Below are positions 1 to 12,400 of a stretch of DNA of 64,000 bases, piece after piece. The stretch lies in NCBI GenBank assembly GCA_002633005.1, contig NMRA01000001.1, positions 1,350,198 through 1,414,197 on the forward strand, given 5' to 3'. The DNA comes from Phoronis australis (taxonomy: Eukaryota; Phoronida; Phoronidae). A program made the translations under genes and the position numbers. How positions within the stretch are numbered: the first letter of the stretch is position 1; every line of letters begins with the position of its first letter. Under the pieces are notes generated by a model. It did not search any database, was not told the origin of the DNA, and worked only from the letters and a program-made list of their open reading frames with translations.

Positions 1-868
1 TGGACATTGACATCTTGAATTAAATTTGTGGTTGTTCAACAACTACTCGAAAAACATAATTGACAAACAAGCTTGTCACCCATTGAATGAAAATGATTGT
101 CGGAGTGTGGGACCACTATATCCAACCAAATGAGTAAATCATGCTTTGTGTGGGATTTGTGCCAGACATGATGAGTTGTGCAAGAAGCCTGTGTGGATTC
201 GGGATGGGCAAGTTTTTTCATGACGAAGAAACTTTAATTAAAAGTAAGAATATCTTACCTTTCCGTATTCTTAGGAAAAATAACGTCCAGAGATTTTCTT
301 TCTATTCTTGGTGTTAGTTAATTGCTGCGCAGTGTAGGTGCAAGTGGGTACCGTACTTGGCAGCAGTCGACATTTTTCCACTCAGTTTTTACTCTTTCCC
401 TATCCTAACTTTTTGATGTGCGTATCCTTTCAAGATCATTGCTGTACAAAATTAATTGCTTGCCTTGCAAATGAGTAGTTATTGGTTGTAGCTGTTTATT
501 GCCGTTGTGGTTATTTTTGCACTGGGTCACTGTGGTCTTCAAAAACGTTTTTGTGCCAATTCTGTATTTTTATCATCCTGTATCAACTTAGTTATTTTGT
601 TTTACATGCTGTGGCAAATTTTGGGTTTATTGTCATGGTTTTGGCCATTTCCAAGATTTTTGTCACTGTCTTTAAGTCTTCTATTTTTGTAAAGTTAAGG
701 TGTTTAGCACTCTATTTGCTCTTCAAAATTCAATATTCCAGTGACACTTTAGCCTATTTTGCTTTGAAACCATTATTAAACTACAAGATTGTGCACATTC
801 CTGCATAGCTTTGCATTTGGTCATTCTTGTATGCTAACAAAAAGCATTCTATTGATTTGCATTCGCAG
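1..868. other. No gene identified
   Basis: The stretch is AT-rich with only short open frames on both strands, none with a recognisable domain. It is presumably intron of the plus-strand gene whose exon begins at 869. Confidence 0.4.
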
Positions 869-999
869 GTAACACAGTTCCTAGCGGTATTGCAATACAG
901 TACATTGACTCGTGCGGGGAGACACAGAATGTCAAACTTATCGCTGCCTCTGTACCAAACAAGAAACAGTCTATGGTTTGGGTGGCTGCAATGCAAAAG
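869..999 (+). CDS. Penultimate coding exon of an unidentified plus-strand gene
   Basis: The exon is bounded by a good acceptor (ttgcattcgcag) and donor (AAG/gtatga). It starts with two bases of a split codon and stays open for 43 codons to the donor. The peptide includes VPSGIAIQYIDSCGETQNVK and ends KKQSMVWVAAMQK. The end joins in phase 0 to a short terminal exon at 1,849. The closing pattern, a strand followed by a helix with a conserved-looking Trp, resembles the end of a PH- or PTB-like domain, but that is only pattern resemblance. I do not recognise the protein. No upstream exon could be identified in bases 1-868. Confidence 0.6.
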
Positions 1000-1848
1000 G
1001 TATGAACAGTAACACATTGTTGAAAATTCGATCTTCAGTAAACATTTCAAGCTGCGTGTCCTGAAATGTACTACCATACTGTATGTGGGTATGAAAGGAA
1101 AATTTTGGAATGTGATTAAGTGTTAATTAGCATTATCTACTAAGGCTTTATCTAAATCAGGAACTTGATGTCATGCGCACACCCAGGGGGGCTCGGGAGC
1201 TCAAACAAGTGGTTAGTTATTAATGGAAAGAATGTTCCCGCAGCCATCAGCCTGCGAGCAAAGACGGCTATATGTTTCAATTCTCTCGCAAGAGAGACTT
1301 AAGAATGCTGATTGCAACCATTTATCTTTGTATGAACTCCAACTGTAATGACGGGGTGTATGAAATTAATCTTGGCACAGAATGTCAAAACTTTCAGAGA
1401 AGAACAAAAAGTAGGTAGAAAGCACTTCAAGGTATACTATGCTACTGGTAACACACACAATTTCGGATTCCAATTTGGGCGCTTGATCAGTTTATAGTCA
1501 TTTATTGAAAGATCTCGGATATAACAACGGCAAAAATCCCAAAAATCCTCAGTTAGCAGCCAAAACAGTTTCACGACAAGGATCTTCTTAAACAACTTGC
1601 TTAATAAGACAACACAGGTAAGGAAATTAGGAAAATGGTATAAAGAATGCCATGAAATAAGATGACGGTTTCTGAATGCTCATATTAAATGAACTACAGT
1701 TTTCCAAAATATGGAATTCAATTATCAAGTAAGTCATATTGAGCATTAACTTTCATTGAATAGTCCAAAATCCTTGAACTTTGCTTTAATTTTCTGTGTA
1801 ATAGTTATCCTAGAAATACAGTTTCTAAATATTCAATCTTATTTTCAG

Positions 1849-1884
1849 GCATTCAAGCTGATTTATGAAAGCAGAAAGCTGTGA
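1849..1884 (+). CDS. Terminal coding exon of the same unidentified gene
   Basis: A pyrimidine-rich acceptor (cttattttcag) precedes AFKLIYESRKL and a TGA stop, in phase 0 with the exon ending at 999. The joined C-terminus reads ...AMQK-AFKLIYESRKL, a plausible amphipathic helix. An AATAAA follows at about 1,983 and could be the polyadenylation signal. A decayed copy of this region lies at about 58,157-58,200, so the duplication that made the second laccase also copied the tail of this gene. Confidence 0.55.
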   Translation, partial: AFKLIYESRKL

Positions 1885-4800
1885 ACATTGTATTCGCTGT
1901 ATGAAGGTTACAACTGTTGCTGCCCTTTGCGTATGGTCATGGCATGACGTCTACTTGTTTTTGCTGCAGACGTTCTTGAGGAATAAATCACGAACTATAT
2001 TTCAGCCAGACAACACAAATTAATAGGTTCTGTGTTATTAAACAAGGGTATTGTTTTTGTGAAAACAACCAGACTGTCTGATAGTTTTGCAAATAATGTA
2101 ACTCTTATAATCTGTAGGAAAATTTCAGATTATCAACAATTACCTGAGCCACGTTTCCTGAAACTTTGTTTGTTATGTTGATATAAATGTAGCTTTATTC
2201 TTCTGAACTTAGATCGACTTTTATCCCATAGTTCTCAAGAAAATTCAAACTAGGGTTGAATTTTAATTTAAGGTATAGTGTGGTGGAAATGAGGATTTGT
2301 ATTTCATCAAACTTCTCCACAAAAATATGTACTTTAAATTGAACTTTACAACTGCCCTTGAACAACACTCGCTAAAGTTTGGAGCATTTGCACAGTGTAG
2401 CAAGCTTTTGAATAATTTGGCACTGTTTTTGATATGAGTTGATTGATGTCTATACTATAAGTATCTCTTCATGCAACGAGTGTCGTTATGGTTTTGGACA
2501 AACTGTGTTTCTTGATACAGGCCCCTGAGCAGGTGGAAAGTGATACTTGCTTTGGGTGTAGATAGATGTATCTTATTGTTGGACGGGTGAGCGTGGATTA
2601 TCTGCTTCTGGCACTGGTGTACTCATGATGATGATTTAGTAATTAGGAAAGTGATCTTGTCTAGACCAAAAATAGCATACTCGGCCCTGGTTGTTGTTTT
2701 TTTTTGAAAATTGATGCGGTGACGTGTTTAGTTGTCCATAGTTTCAAAAAGAAAATCATGCTGGGACCTAAAATGGGTCGGGATCCTGCTTTTGTTACCC
2801 AGCGCCACCTGGTGTCAGCCTTGAGGTGCATGTTTTAACGAGGATGCACACCAGAAATAATTGTGCTATTTTTGGCCTAACATGATGTATCGCTGGAAGG
2901 TGGACCAGAAAGTGTCTGATTAATAAAAAGTATAAGTTTATTTTCGTATTTATTGTAGGTGTCTTGTTTATTATATACATAAGGTTGTTCAACCATCATT
3001 TGTATGAAGATATTTAACCAAACTGTACATAATACGTTGAGACCAAGTTAATCCATAGGTATGGTGTTTGATGGTCACGTGCTGCATTCATTTTGACTCA
3101 ATCAATTAATAAGATACGTGGCTAATTGTCCTTTTAAGTAAACTGTCAGAAATAAAGAAGTCACAGAACTGATTGAAGTGTTGGACCATTGTTCTGAAAA
3201 AATGTTGTGTTACAAGTTTCAACATTATTCTCAGTGCTTAACTTATGAAGTGCTTTGAAATGTTATAAAAATTAGCTATTTCAGAATTTGTTTTTATGCG
3301 CTTTGATAAAAAATGAAAATATGAACTTAGGTAGTCGAACAAAAACATTGTGTTTATCATGGTACTTGAGAGGAATCACAAAGCATTTCTTTTTTGTGTT
3401 TAATTGTGGACTCTGTCACCGGTTTTGACACTACACCGTTATTTCATAATTTTCTGTTATTCCACGTTTGTCATCTTTTGTAGTTGGATGTCACTAAATT
3501 GTAATTTCTTTGTATACAGATTACGACAAAGATGTTTCAAATGTTATGGAAAAGGTCTAGTACTCTAACAAATTTGTGCTTGGAGCGATTGTTTCCTTTA
3601 AAAAGTGCTTTAAATTATTATGATTCTCTTGGATTAAATGAATTACTTATATTTTGTTGTTGAAATAAACCTACTGTTATATTAATACTACTTGGTGTCT
3701 TTACAAATTGGCTGTGCTTGCATTCTCATTCCCAGGTACAACTGGTAGATGTTTACTTAGAATTAATTATCTTATTTAAAATAATAATGTAAACACTACA
3801 ATAGGTTAATATTAGGTGTCCACTAAATTTCTCATGTGGGATAACATGAAAAATGGCATTACCGGTTTTGACCACTTTCTCTGTTTCATGAAGAGTGGTT
3901 TAAGACTCCAAGACAGAAATTTGATCTGGTACTCCCACTTCACAATTGACCTATCGCCAGGATTTTGAGTGACGGCTTAACTGACCATTTAGAACGCAGC
4001 ATTATTGACACACCTTCGTTTTCAAGCCGCATTTTTACCCGACAAACAACACGTTGCCGAGTAAAAGCTATTTGTTAGTCGACATTACACAAGGGGCGGA
4101 GCTTGCGATAGGTCAATTGGTGAATAAAGGTCTAACCAAGAAATTATGAGCGCATCACTGCGTAGAAAAAATTCGTAAGGATTATTTGAGTAACTTGCAC
4201 TGTGTGTATATTCTCAGAGACTGCACTATAGCCCAAGTGATTTTTAATTATTTTTCGGAAATGGTTATGTGGGACTAAGACCAGATAAAAATCTTCACAT
4301 TTCACTATTGAGATCTCTGCCTTTTGTCTCAGCTCTTTGGGACAGTTGGGACTTTGTTCTTTTCACACAGCCCAGTTGTCTTTCTCACAATTTGCGGGGG
4401 TATTTCCGGTCATTTGCAAGGTATCAAATCTTGACCCACACAGCGCCAATTCATGGACTTCGTAGCACTGAAAACAGTGGGGTTCTATACCTCCCAGCCC
4501 CCCACCCCCCCGTGGTGCACCGCCCGTAGACCATAGGCGGCGCAGCACTGAAAAAGTGGGTGGCTCTAGCCCCCAGCCCCCTATGGTGCACCGCCCATGC
4601 AGTTAGGCAAAGTGGAACGTCAAAGCGGAACGCGTAAGGCGGGTTAGCAGCTGTGAATCTTTGAGTTGAACGCAACCAATGAACTCCTTTCGGTTCACGG
4701 TTTTATCACGTGTAATTGGGAACGCTAATTCGCCGTATTAATATAGAACATAACAAAGCGTTCACCCCAATCTGTGCTTTCGATCTATTAAATTTTCAAT

Positions 4801-5230
4801 ATGTAACCAAAGTAAATAGAATATCCAGCTGCTGCTCAATATCTCATTTTCAATTTGCAAAACGATAGAAAACGCAACCGTTGTTCAATACCGAAGTTTC
4901 AATTTTAATTTTCGTGCTCCAACTAGGATATTGAACAACAAAAATCGGATTTTCATTTTATGTTTTGCATCTTGACAATTAAATGAACATAATGCACCTC
5001 AGTTGATTCACCCAAACGTGAACCAAAAAGATGACTCTTAATGGTATTTTATGCAGGTGATACCTTATTGTCTTTGACTAGAATGTGTATTTGAGCAAGT
5101 ATCAACAAAACTACAGATCAAAACCACAAGTATATATTCTGAAATTTAAAAAGTCTGTGTAATTTTATTTTTTACTTGATAACAATATACCATTAATTAG
5201 GTCATGTGACAATGACTATTAAAAGCTTCA
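1885..5230. other. 3' UTR and intergenic DNA, partly duplicated at 58.2-59.8 kb
   Basis: About 1,830-2,916 and 4,612-5,220 align by eye with about 58,157-59,197 and 59,198-59,750, at roughly 80-85 percent similarity with many small indels. The block 2,917-4,611 is missing from the right-hand copy, where flanks ending in aaagtg join directly to ggaacgtcaaag. That block has no recognisable gene. Its right end carries a GC-rich inverted repeat described separately. Confidence 0.6.
4530..4602. repeat. Short GC-rich inverted-repeat element, copy 1
   Basis: The unit begins ggcggcgcagcactgaaa and ends ctatggtgcaccgcccatg. Its ends form an inverted repeat (gggcggtgca / tgcaccgccc), and the middle holds runs of G and C. 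A partial second unit lies just upstream (ends gtggtgcaccgcccg at about 4,527). A related unit is found at 28,893-28,962 inside a segment that is polymorphic between the two haplotypes. It is most likely a small non-autonomous element. Confidence 0.55.
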
Positions 5231-5235
5231 ATAGC

Positions 5236-5400
5236 AAACCAGCTATGGTCCGAGGACCATAAATAATAAAAACTAAAATTCGCAGTTTATCCTTATACTT
5301 GATTCTCCAAGTCAGTCTTCGACAACAGTCCGATCATAAACTTATATGACTGACACAACTACGTACCCTACCGCTAGAAGCAGCGCTAAAGGACGGTAAG
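5236..5400 (-). repeat. 3' LTR of the BEL/Pao element
   Basis: This is the left-hand direct repeat. It matches 7,487-7,660 through several blocks of 10-20 identical bases, with substitutions and small indels between them. It lies downstream of the polymerase remnants on the minus strand, so it is the 3' LTR. Confidence 0.65.
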
Positions 5401-7486
5401 TAGTCGGCATGCACCAATCCGCCATCCGATCGCAGTACATCACCATCATCCAACATCGGCTTCAGATATAAGAGCTAGGTCTCTCGACGAAATGAGCTTC
5501 TTAGCAGTTAAAGCTTGTACTCATTGAGAAATGACGCTTGCTGTGCTTCAGTTATGATTTCTAGTTCTGTTCCTGAAATCTCTTAAGTCTTCAACTCTTC
5601 GTGACATCGAAGTTGCGCAGGCACCTGGCAGTTGTTCAGAAAACAACGAACCCACGCCAGAACTCGCACCAATCTTTGCCAGCAAGAAAACCTCCCGGGC
5701 TGATGTCTCCAAGTGCTATCTTCGACGACCGATATTATGACATGGTTGCTTCTCGAGTCATCAACTCCAAGGATTCTCGACATAACTCTCTTTCTAATTT
5801 CTGGCCTGCTTCTGGGTTCGGGGAAATCTTCGTCTCAGGCCAATCTGACTGTTGCAGCTCCAAGAACTCGAGACCATTCCACCAGAGCATACTCTGTTGG
5901 CTATGAAAGGCTTGAAAGCTGGACCCTTGCCGCGTATCCACTAAAGCACGTTCATACTGTCGGACTAAAACACCAAGAGATTTCTGTCAAACTTTAATCT
6001 ATCAGCAACTGACAGTCCTAACCTCAAGTCCGTAACTGCTCCCATCAGTATCATCCTCGGGATGCTCTACAGCGTCAAGGTTGCTACTCTGGTCTTGCTT
6101 GCTACGAGTCGTGTCGACACTTGACCGTTGGTGTATTCATACATGTACCTGGCATAAACAACTCTTCATAGGCATCTTCAGAAGCATACACAAACACAAA
6201 CACAAGCAACGAGCTTGACAAGACTTCAACGTTGAGCTGAAGGCACCGAAATACCTGTTGGTGCAACTCTTCGAACCACTTCATGGCCTTAGCTGCATGA
6301 TGGTGCTCCAGCTCATCGTCCCATTCTATACCTCACGTCTAAAGTTCCTGCAATAATATCTTGGCTCTGATGACAAAGGGTGCTGAAAAACCCATCGAGT
6401 CTAACATGGACGCTGTCTTGGCAAGAAAGCAGCGTTTCGTCAAAGGCTTTTGGCAATCAGGAGCATTTGCCCTAAATGTGAAAACATCTTCTTGAGCAAC
6501 CCAAGTCACGCCTAATGTTTTATAGCCGACAAGATTGGTTCGTCTAAATCTACTTCTGTAGCTCTATCTTGTGGCGGAATCTCTCTAAGGACGTCTTCGG
6601 AGTAGCGAAAGCCATTTCCTGGCACTCATCACAGCAGACCCCCATACCGGTGACCCTCCATATTTTCTCTCAAAGGTATCCTTCGCCAAGTCGCACGCCA
6701 GTGCTGAGTGGCCCAGGCCCTCGACGATTCTCAGTGGGTCACTGGACAGGTATTTCTTAAGTTGTAACGGTTTGTATTCAGCAGTCGCCGGCGTTTTGTC
6801 TACGCAAGCCAAGAAAGCTGCCTTCGAGCTAACGTACGTCTTTTTGTCGCTGTTGAATGTAGGAACGGAAACTCTTGTAAGCTGCTTCCACATGTCTCTA
6901 TCTATCTCGTTGTCAGCGAGACCTTCATACAGTTGGGTACGTTCAGTAGCTGCAATACGACTTCCGCAATGATGGGATGAAACCTCTGGGACGGAGGTAA
7001 TATGTTATTTTCTGTTTCATTTTCAACTTTAACAGCGTACGTGCTGCAGAAGGGCATTACAGTGTTCTGCTTCCTCTGACACTGATAGGGTTTCACCAGC
7101 AAAGGACTCGCACTGCCTCTCCGCCCTGTCAAATTCTTCTTCGATTTTTCAGTCTCTTTGTTTATTTTGTCTACGTTTACGTTGTAACCACTTTTGACGC
7201 ACGAGTCCGTCAGGTGGGCCAGAGCGTCTACTACGCTCTCATATGCGTCGAGGAGATTATTTTTCAGTGTTGAAGTTCACTAAAGTTGGTGCCAGTGTCA
7301 TACAAAGTGTCTGGCAACGGGTGACGACGTCTGGCGAATAGCGATTTGCATTTGGCTATCGCCATTTTTAACTCCTTGATTTCTTTGTCTGCGTCCGGCG
7401 GAACGGAAACCTGGCGCTTGCGACCCATTCTCGATCACAGTAATGTTTCAACTTCAATCACAGTTCTGTTGTAACCTTGCTCTGCT

Positions 7487-7675
7487 ACCAAAGCTATGGT
7501 CCGACGATGAACATGTATAATAAAAACTAAGATTCCCAGTTTACCCTTATATTTGTTTCTCCAAGTCAGTCTTTGACAACAGTCCGATCAAAAACTTATG
7601 CGGCTGACACAACTACGTACCCTGGCGCTAAAGGCAGCACTAAACACTTCTAAAGTAAAGGACAGTGAAGCGGTG
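7487..7675 (-). repeat. 5' LTR of the BEL/Pao element
   Basis: This is the right-hand direct repeat. Just inside it on the minus strand is TGGTAGCAGAGC, a plausible primer-binding site, followed by the Gag start frame. The outer boundary is approximate. Confidence 0.6.
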
Positions 7676-9194
7676 GAGACTCTTGTAACTAGGTAACTAG
7701 ACTTAATTAACTCAAATGAAACAAACAAAAATGATTAGGCAGTAGTAATAACAATCTTGATTTGAGTCTCATCAGTAATATAACCAATTGTCGTTTGATA
7801 TCAATATTCAATTATAATATTTAATTATTTGATTTTCGTTTGATGCAGAATTTGATTTTTTTCATCAAAATCATAAAGCTCTATTTGATAGCCCTTCATG
7901 CAAAAGAAGTACTTAATTTCTAACAGCGTTTTCGACAGTAGTACAAAGTTTATGAAAGTTTAATATCAATCCGACAAGTCGTGCATTTCTTAGACATAAC
8001 GTTCCAAAGTTAGACAAATGACATTTCCTAGGTTCCTACAAAACCTTTTCTTATAAGAACCATCTGAGTAACTGGAAACAATCCTAATCGGCTTCACAAT
8101 TTCACACGAGTCGTAGTGTGCGGACGCGTAAGAGGAGTGACCGGTGACAATGAAATGGAAATAGCTACATTGTAATAATTAGCTTCTTGCTTTCATTTAT
8201 CTTTAAAGGCACTCTTTACGCTTCATTTTAGTAAAACATTTTATAAAAGCAAGTTAGTTTAATCGATAATGCTCATTCAACCCAACTCCAAATATTTTCA
8301 AACTTAATTGAATTCAATATGATTTCTTAGTTTAATTTCTATTTTTAATGGTGCGCCACCATTTAAAATGGCCGCCTGCTGGTACTATTTCCATAGCAAT
8401 GATATTAAATTTGTTTCAAGATAGTTGTGCCGCTTCATTTTAGTTTGAAACGGATTTTGGCGCATGTTCGGCTTAATCAAAACTTAAGCCCAACTAATGC
8501 TAATTCAACATAACTAAATATAATATCTTAAACTACGATCTATCTAAATCCGAAATAGATGCTCAAACAATTTTGGTAAATAAATTTTGTCAATGTCTCA
8601 AAAATTAACAACTAGGGCTATCATTGATGTTATAATTAGATAAACTTAAACTTGCAAACTACTTTCATCCAAAAATACTTCGAAAAACCGAAATTATCAG
8701 CAGATAAACTATCGTGACGTAAGATGCACGTTTGGTGGGACCACCTGCAATATAAAATATGATAGTCATTGTAAGTCATATATTATGCTTACTTCGGATC
8801 GTTAAAATATGTTTCGCTTACAACCATGGAAGTCACTTCCTTCAATAACGTTAAAAAGTACTTTTAGAGCCTTTTAAAATGTTACGGTACATTGCTGACG
8901 AGAAAGGTAGTTTCCTTAAATAGAAGCCACAACACGGATTCGCATTCGTAGACAAACGCTCTGCTGTCGAGTTAGATGAACGACAGAGTAATTTAAGCGT
9001 ATTTAACTTGTAAAGTGACGGGCCCATTAATTTCAGCGAATGCCTGGCAGACATCAACCAGAACTGGCGATTTGTAATAAAAGCACAAAAACATGAATTA
9101 TTTGCTTATCTGGTTCTGGTCAAAACTCGGATAATTTTAAAAAGTGTGTCCCATTCCACAATAATCTCAAAAATGCGTTTCTCGGCCAGTATAT
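7676..9194. other. Laccase A 3' flank, duplicated at 59.77-61.28 kb
   Basis: From about 7,780 to the laccase stop, this region aligns collinearly with 59,770-61,280. Shared blocks include gtgcgccaccatttaaaatggccgcc-like and gtttggtgggaccacctgca segments. No gene is seen. It probably includes the 3' UTR of laccase A. Confidence 0.6.
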
Positions 9195-9478
9195 TCAACA
9201 TGGTGGACTAGATTGGCGCCTGCGCACAACTTTTATACAAGATTTACATTTTACTCCGGACTTATCACAAAATTTACCTGAAACGTTATTTTTGTCCTTA
9301 GACTTCTCGTTCGTTTTAGTCATTATTGCGTCAAACTCTTCCGCCGAAAATGTGAAGTCTCCACAAGTCTTGAATCCTTTAGGGGGCGGAGCCACGGAAT
9401 CATCATCACCAACTTTTAATAATAGAGCCATGCCTTCCTCGGCGTGGTCTTCCACGTGACAATGAAAAAACCACCATC
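9195..9478 (-). CDS. Laccase A exon 15 (C-terminal copper motif and stop)
   Basis: Acceptor tttatttttag precedes [20 protein letters not shown]. HCHxxxH supplies the type-1 Cys, a type-1 His and two trinuclear-site His, and the Met four residues past the last His is the axial residue. [14 protein letters not shown] follows, then a basic tail ([11 protein letters not shown]) before TGA. A possible donor (TTTCAG/gtaaat) lies inside the tail at about 9,280, so an alternative downstream 3' end cannot be excluded; the open frame through the tail is also preserved in laccase B. Confidence 0.88.
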
Positions 9479-12400
9479 CTAAAAATAAAAGTAAAACCAA
9501 TTGTCCAGTATGCACGTCTGCTGTGACATATATTGTCGCATTCGACGCATGTTCTCGCTATATATGCCGAAAGCGGTAATACATGCCGTCAACATCGACA
9601 CATGTTGCAGTCATCCGGGCGGCAATATGTATCGGGTGCGGCAATATGTATCGGGTGCGGCAATATGTGCAATGAACAGACACATATTACATGACGCCCT
9701 CAGTGTCTTCAAAAGGTAATCTGATTATCAGTGTTTTACGCACGGGTAGATCCAGAGTCGGATTAGACCCAGAAAATTTTTAAAAAGCGCAAAAGGAAGT
9801 TGTTACTTAAGTTGAATGGGGAAGATCCGGGATTGGATGGGTGGTCTCACGCCAACCTCTAATTGGCGGGGAGCATTGATTTTGCAAACATCAACATTTG
9901 GGATACTAAAGAGTATTTTACTCCCTCCAACTTTGGGTATTCCCCTCTCCCTAACACGAACTCTAGATCCTCATTCCGACCACCAGAAACATCCTCCCCA
10001 TCTACGGAGATAGTCGTTCGTCGTAGTTTGGCCTTGTTCATACCTTCGCATAGGCTTGTATACAGAATAACAAACTTGAAGACCTATAGATACACAGCCT
10101 TGCCATTTGGCTAAAGATGGATGCCTTAGGTGGTGACAGTATTTGCCAATATCATGTAGTCGCATTGGTCAAACATTATCGGCCAATGGGGGTAGTGACA
10201 ACATGTGTCATCATCATATAGTCGCATTCTTCACATATTATCGGCGCTTGGAGGCGGTGACAATATGTGCAGGATGCGATAATATGTGCCCTGAACGCCG
10301 ACACATGTTGTCGCCCGGACGACGATATGTAGAGAGCATCAATAATTGTTACAACAATGATTATATGTGCGTGTATGGCAAATAAACCGCCACCGCCGCC
10401 GCTGCTGCTGCCATGGCTTCTGCTGCTGCTGAAAATCATCCCGAATTCTCTTTACAGCATACCTGGGTTGTCTGCTTTAAATCTGATGACGACATAGCCA
10501 CCTGCCGCAACCATGACGGTGTCTTTTTTCACAGGGTTCTTCGTGTTGAGTCCAACCGGGTGACCCTCCGCCCAAGCTTAAAAATGACAGTGGTAACTAT
10601 CGTGAGATCGCTAATATTTCTTTGTTCCATATGTAATTCAGAAGTAAAATAAAACATACAGCATGCAATAAATCAACACCAATATCAAAGTGGTAGTTCA
10701 AGATGTGAAATGCCCGACAGAGCAAAGTTTCACTTTAATTTGATAAATGACCAGTTATACAACTAACCTTTTCATTGTATTTCGTATAACACATCATTGC
10801 CAAAGATTTTTCTATTTTTCATAAGAAAAATGCCTTGTTGCAAAAATTGAAATTCTACCAAATCTTCTTTCTATCAAATGTGCAGTGCTAATGACGAAGT
10901 GGAAGTTTCTAGATTGATTTTATCATGGAATGTTAAAAATGAATGTCCGCTTTTCCGCCTTGATCGTGTGCTGCCTATCGAACACTACAAAAAATTTAGC
11001 TGGAATGGTTCACCTGCATCGATGCATGCTCTCGTGCCTTTTCTAAGACACTTCAGGTCGGGATTGTGGGAGATAATTTGGCCATCCTCATTGTACACCG
11101 GGTGTCCTTCCTTGAGCACGTAGAAACTGTAACCGTGGAGATGGACCGGGTGTGGCATACCACCTTGTAATATTAAAGTTTGGCATTCGTTAACAAGTAA
11201 TGTATGTTCATTTTCGTTGTTAAAAGACCAGACACCAACAGCATCATAATAGCATCCAAGGACATAAAATTTAAGTGTCCAACTTCTCTGTCCATTGCCT
11301 ATGTATTCTTTTCAAAGGTAAAATGTAGTAAACAATGTAATTTCATAATCAACCATCAGGTGAATGAAATTTATCAAGGTTGAAAATTGTCAAAACACAT
11401 ATGGTACGTAGCTCTTCTTGAGATTATGGACTGCATCACAAACGGAACAAAATGCAATTCGTCTTCAACAGAGTTGCTCGTACAGAACAGGCGTATTCTA
11501 TCACCATAGTCAAATTTTAAAAACCTAACACTCTCAACTAGTAAACCATGGTTTCCATAACGAAATTTCGAGGTAGTTTGGATGAGTACACATTGCAAAC
11601 TAAATTTTAGGCATGGTTCTATTGCGAAGGTTTCCTTAAACTTCATAAAATAGGAAAGCTTTCTGATATTCTGAATATCTGAGCACCAACTACGGTCATT
11701 TATTCGCTATGAAGAGAGTATTAAAAAGTATTTTTTTGTCAAATTACACCCTGGTTCAGCAATACTTTATGGAAAACCTATTTTGATAAGCTTTTTTAAC
11801 TGAAGTTGCCCAATATTATATGCTTTGACCTCCCACAGCTGTCTAATTTATAAAGCATGACATAAGCTGTTTCGTGTATTTCAGGTGACATCTCAACAAT
11901 TTTAAACCGGAATTTAACCAGTGTTACATAACACCTAGTGTACAGAGGGAACCTCCCGCAGCATTGGAGCAGGCGGTTCTTATTCCAACAACCGTTCTAC
12001 AAAAAAACGCAAATGAACCTTTTCAATGATATCGTACCAAAACCCCTTGGAGAATTTCATTTTCATTTTCAGTGACGACACCTTTCAGACACGTTGAGTG
12101 GCCAGACATCTACTTTTAACCTGGTTTCTGTAATCTAGAGAGTTTTACAGACTCAATGCACTGTCCCTCAGTACGTAGCAATCACGCTCAAATGGTTGCT
12201 TAGGGATGAAATTTGCTCACGTGGTGTATTTTTGTTCGTTTTAAGAGACCGGCTGCACTTCCGTTACTCGTAAAAGATGCAAAAATTGACTTTGGGATAA
12301 GCTTCAAAAGTCTTTGTGCAAGGTTTTTGAAGTCTTTAGCCCAGTACACTGTTCATATTTTAAGTTTTTTTTACAACCCGTAGAACATACTGTTGGAGCT

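Larger units (their letters stand above)
5236..7675 (-). mobile_element. Internally deleted BEL/Pao LTR retrotransposon
   Basis: Direct repeats of about 160-190 bp at 5,236-5,400 and 7,487-7,675 share ctatggtccga, ccaagtcagtctt and ctgacacaactacgtaccct, and are read as LTRs. Between them, on the minus strand, are fragments in BEL/Pao order. First is a start-like MGRKRQVSVPPD frame near 7,430, then a Gag-like domain at 6,585-6,893 (motifs PATAEYKPLQLKKYL and LERKYGG-like, as in DUF1759). Pao polymerase/RNase H remnants follow at 6,100-6,480 (SMLDSMGFSAPFVIRAKILL; EWDDELE; KWFEELHQQV), and a tail at 5,583-5,783 (RVLAWVRCFLNNC). Protease, most of the polymerase and integrase are missing and frames are broken, so it cannot be autonomous. 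It is absent from the paralogous flank near 59.75 kb, so it inserted after the duplication. Confidence 0.8.

Noticed and set aside
9520-10390. Dispersed AATATGTG repeats as a CRISPR array
   Set aside because: Units vary in length, orientation and spacing and lie in a eukaryotic intron. There are no uniform repeats with unique spacers.
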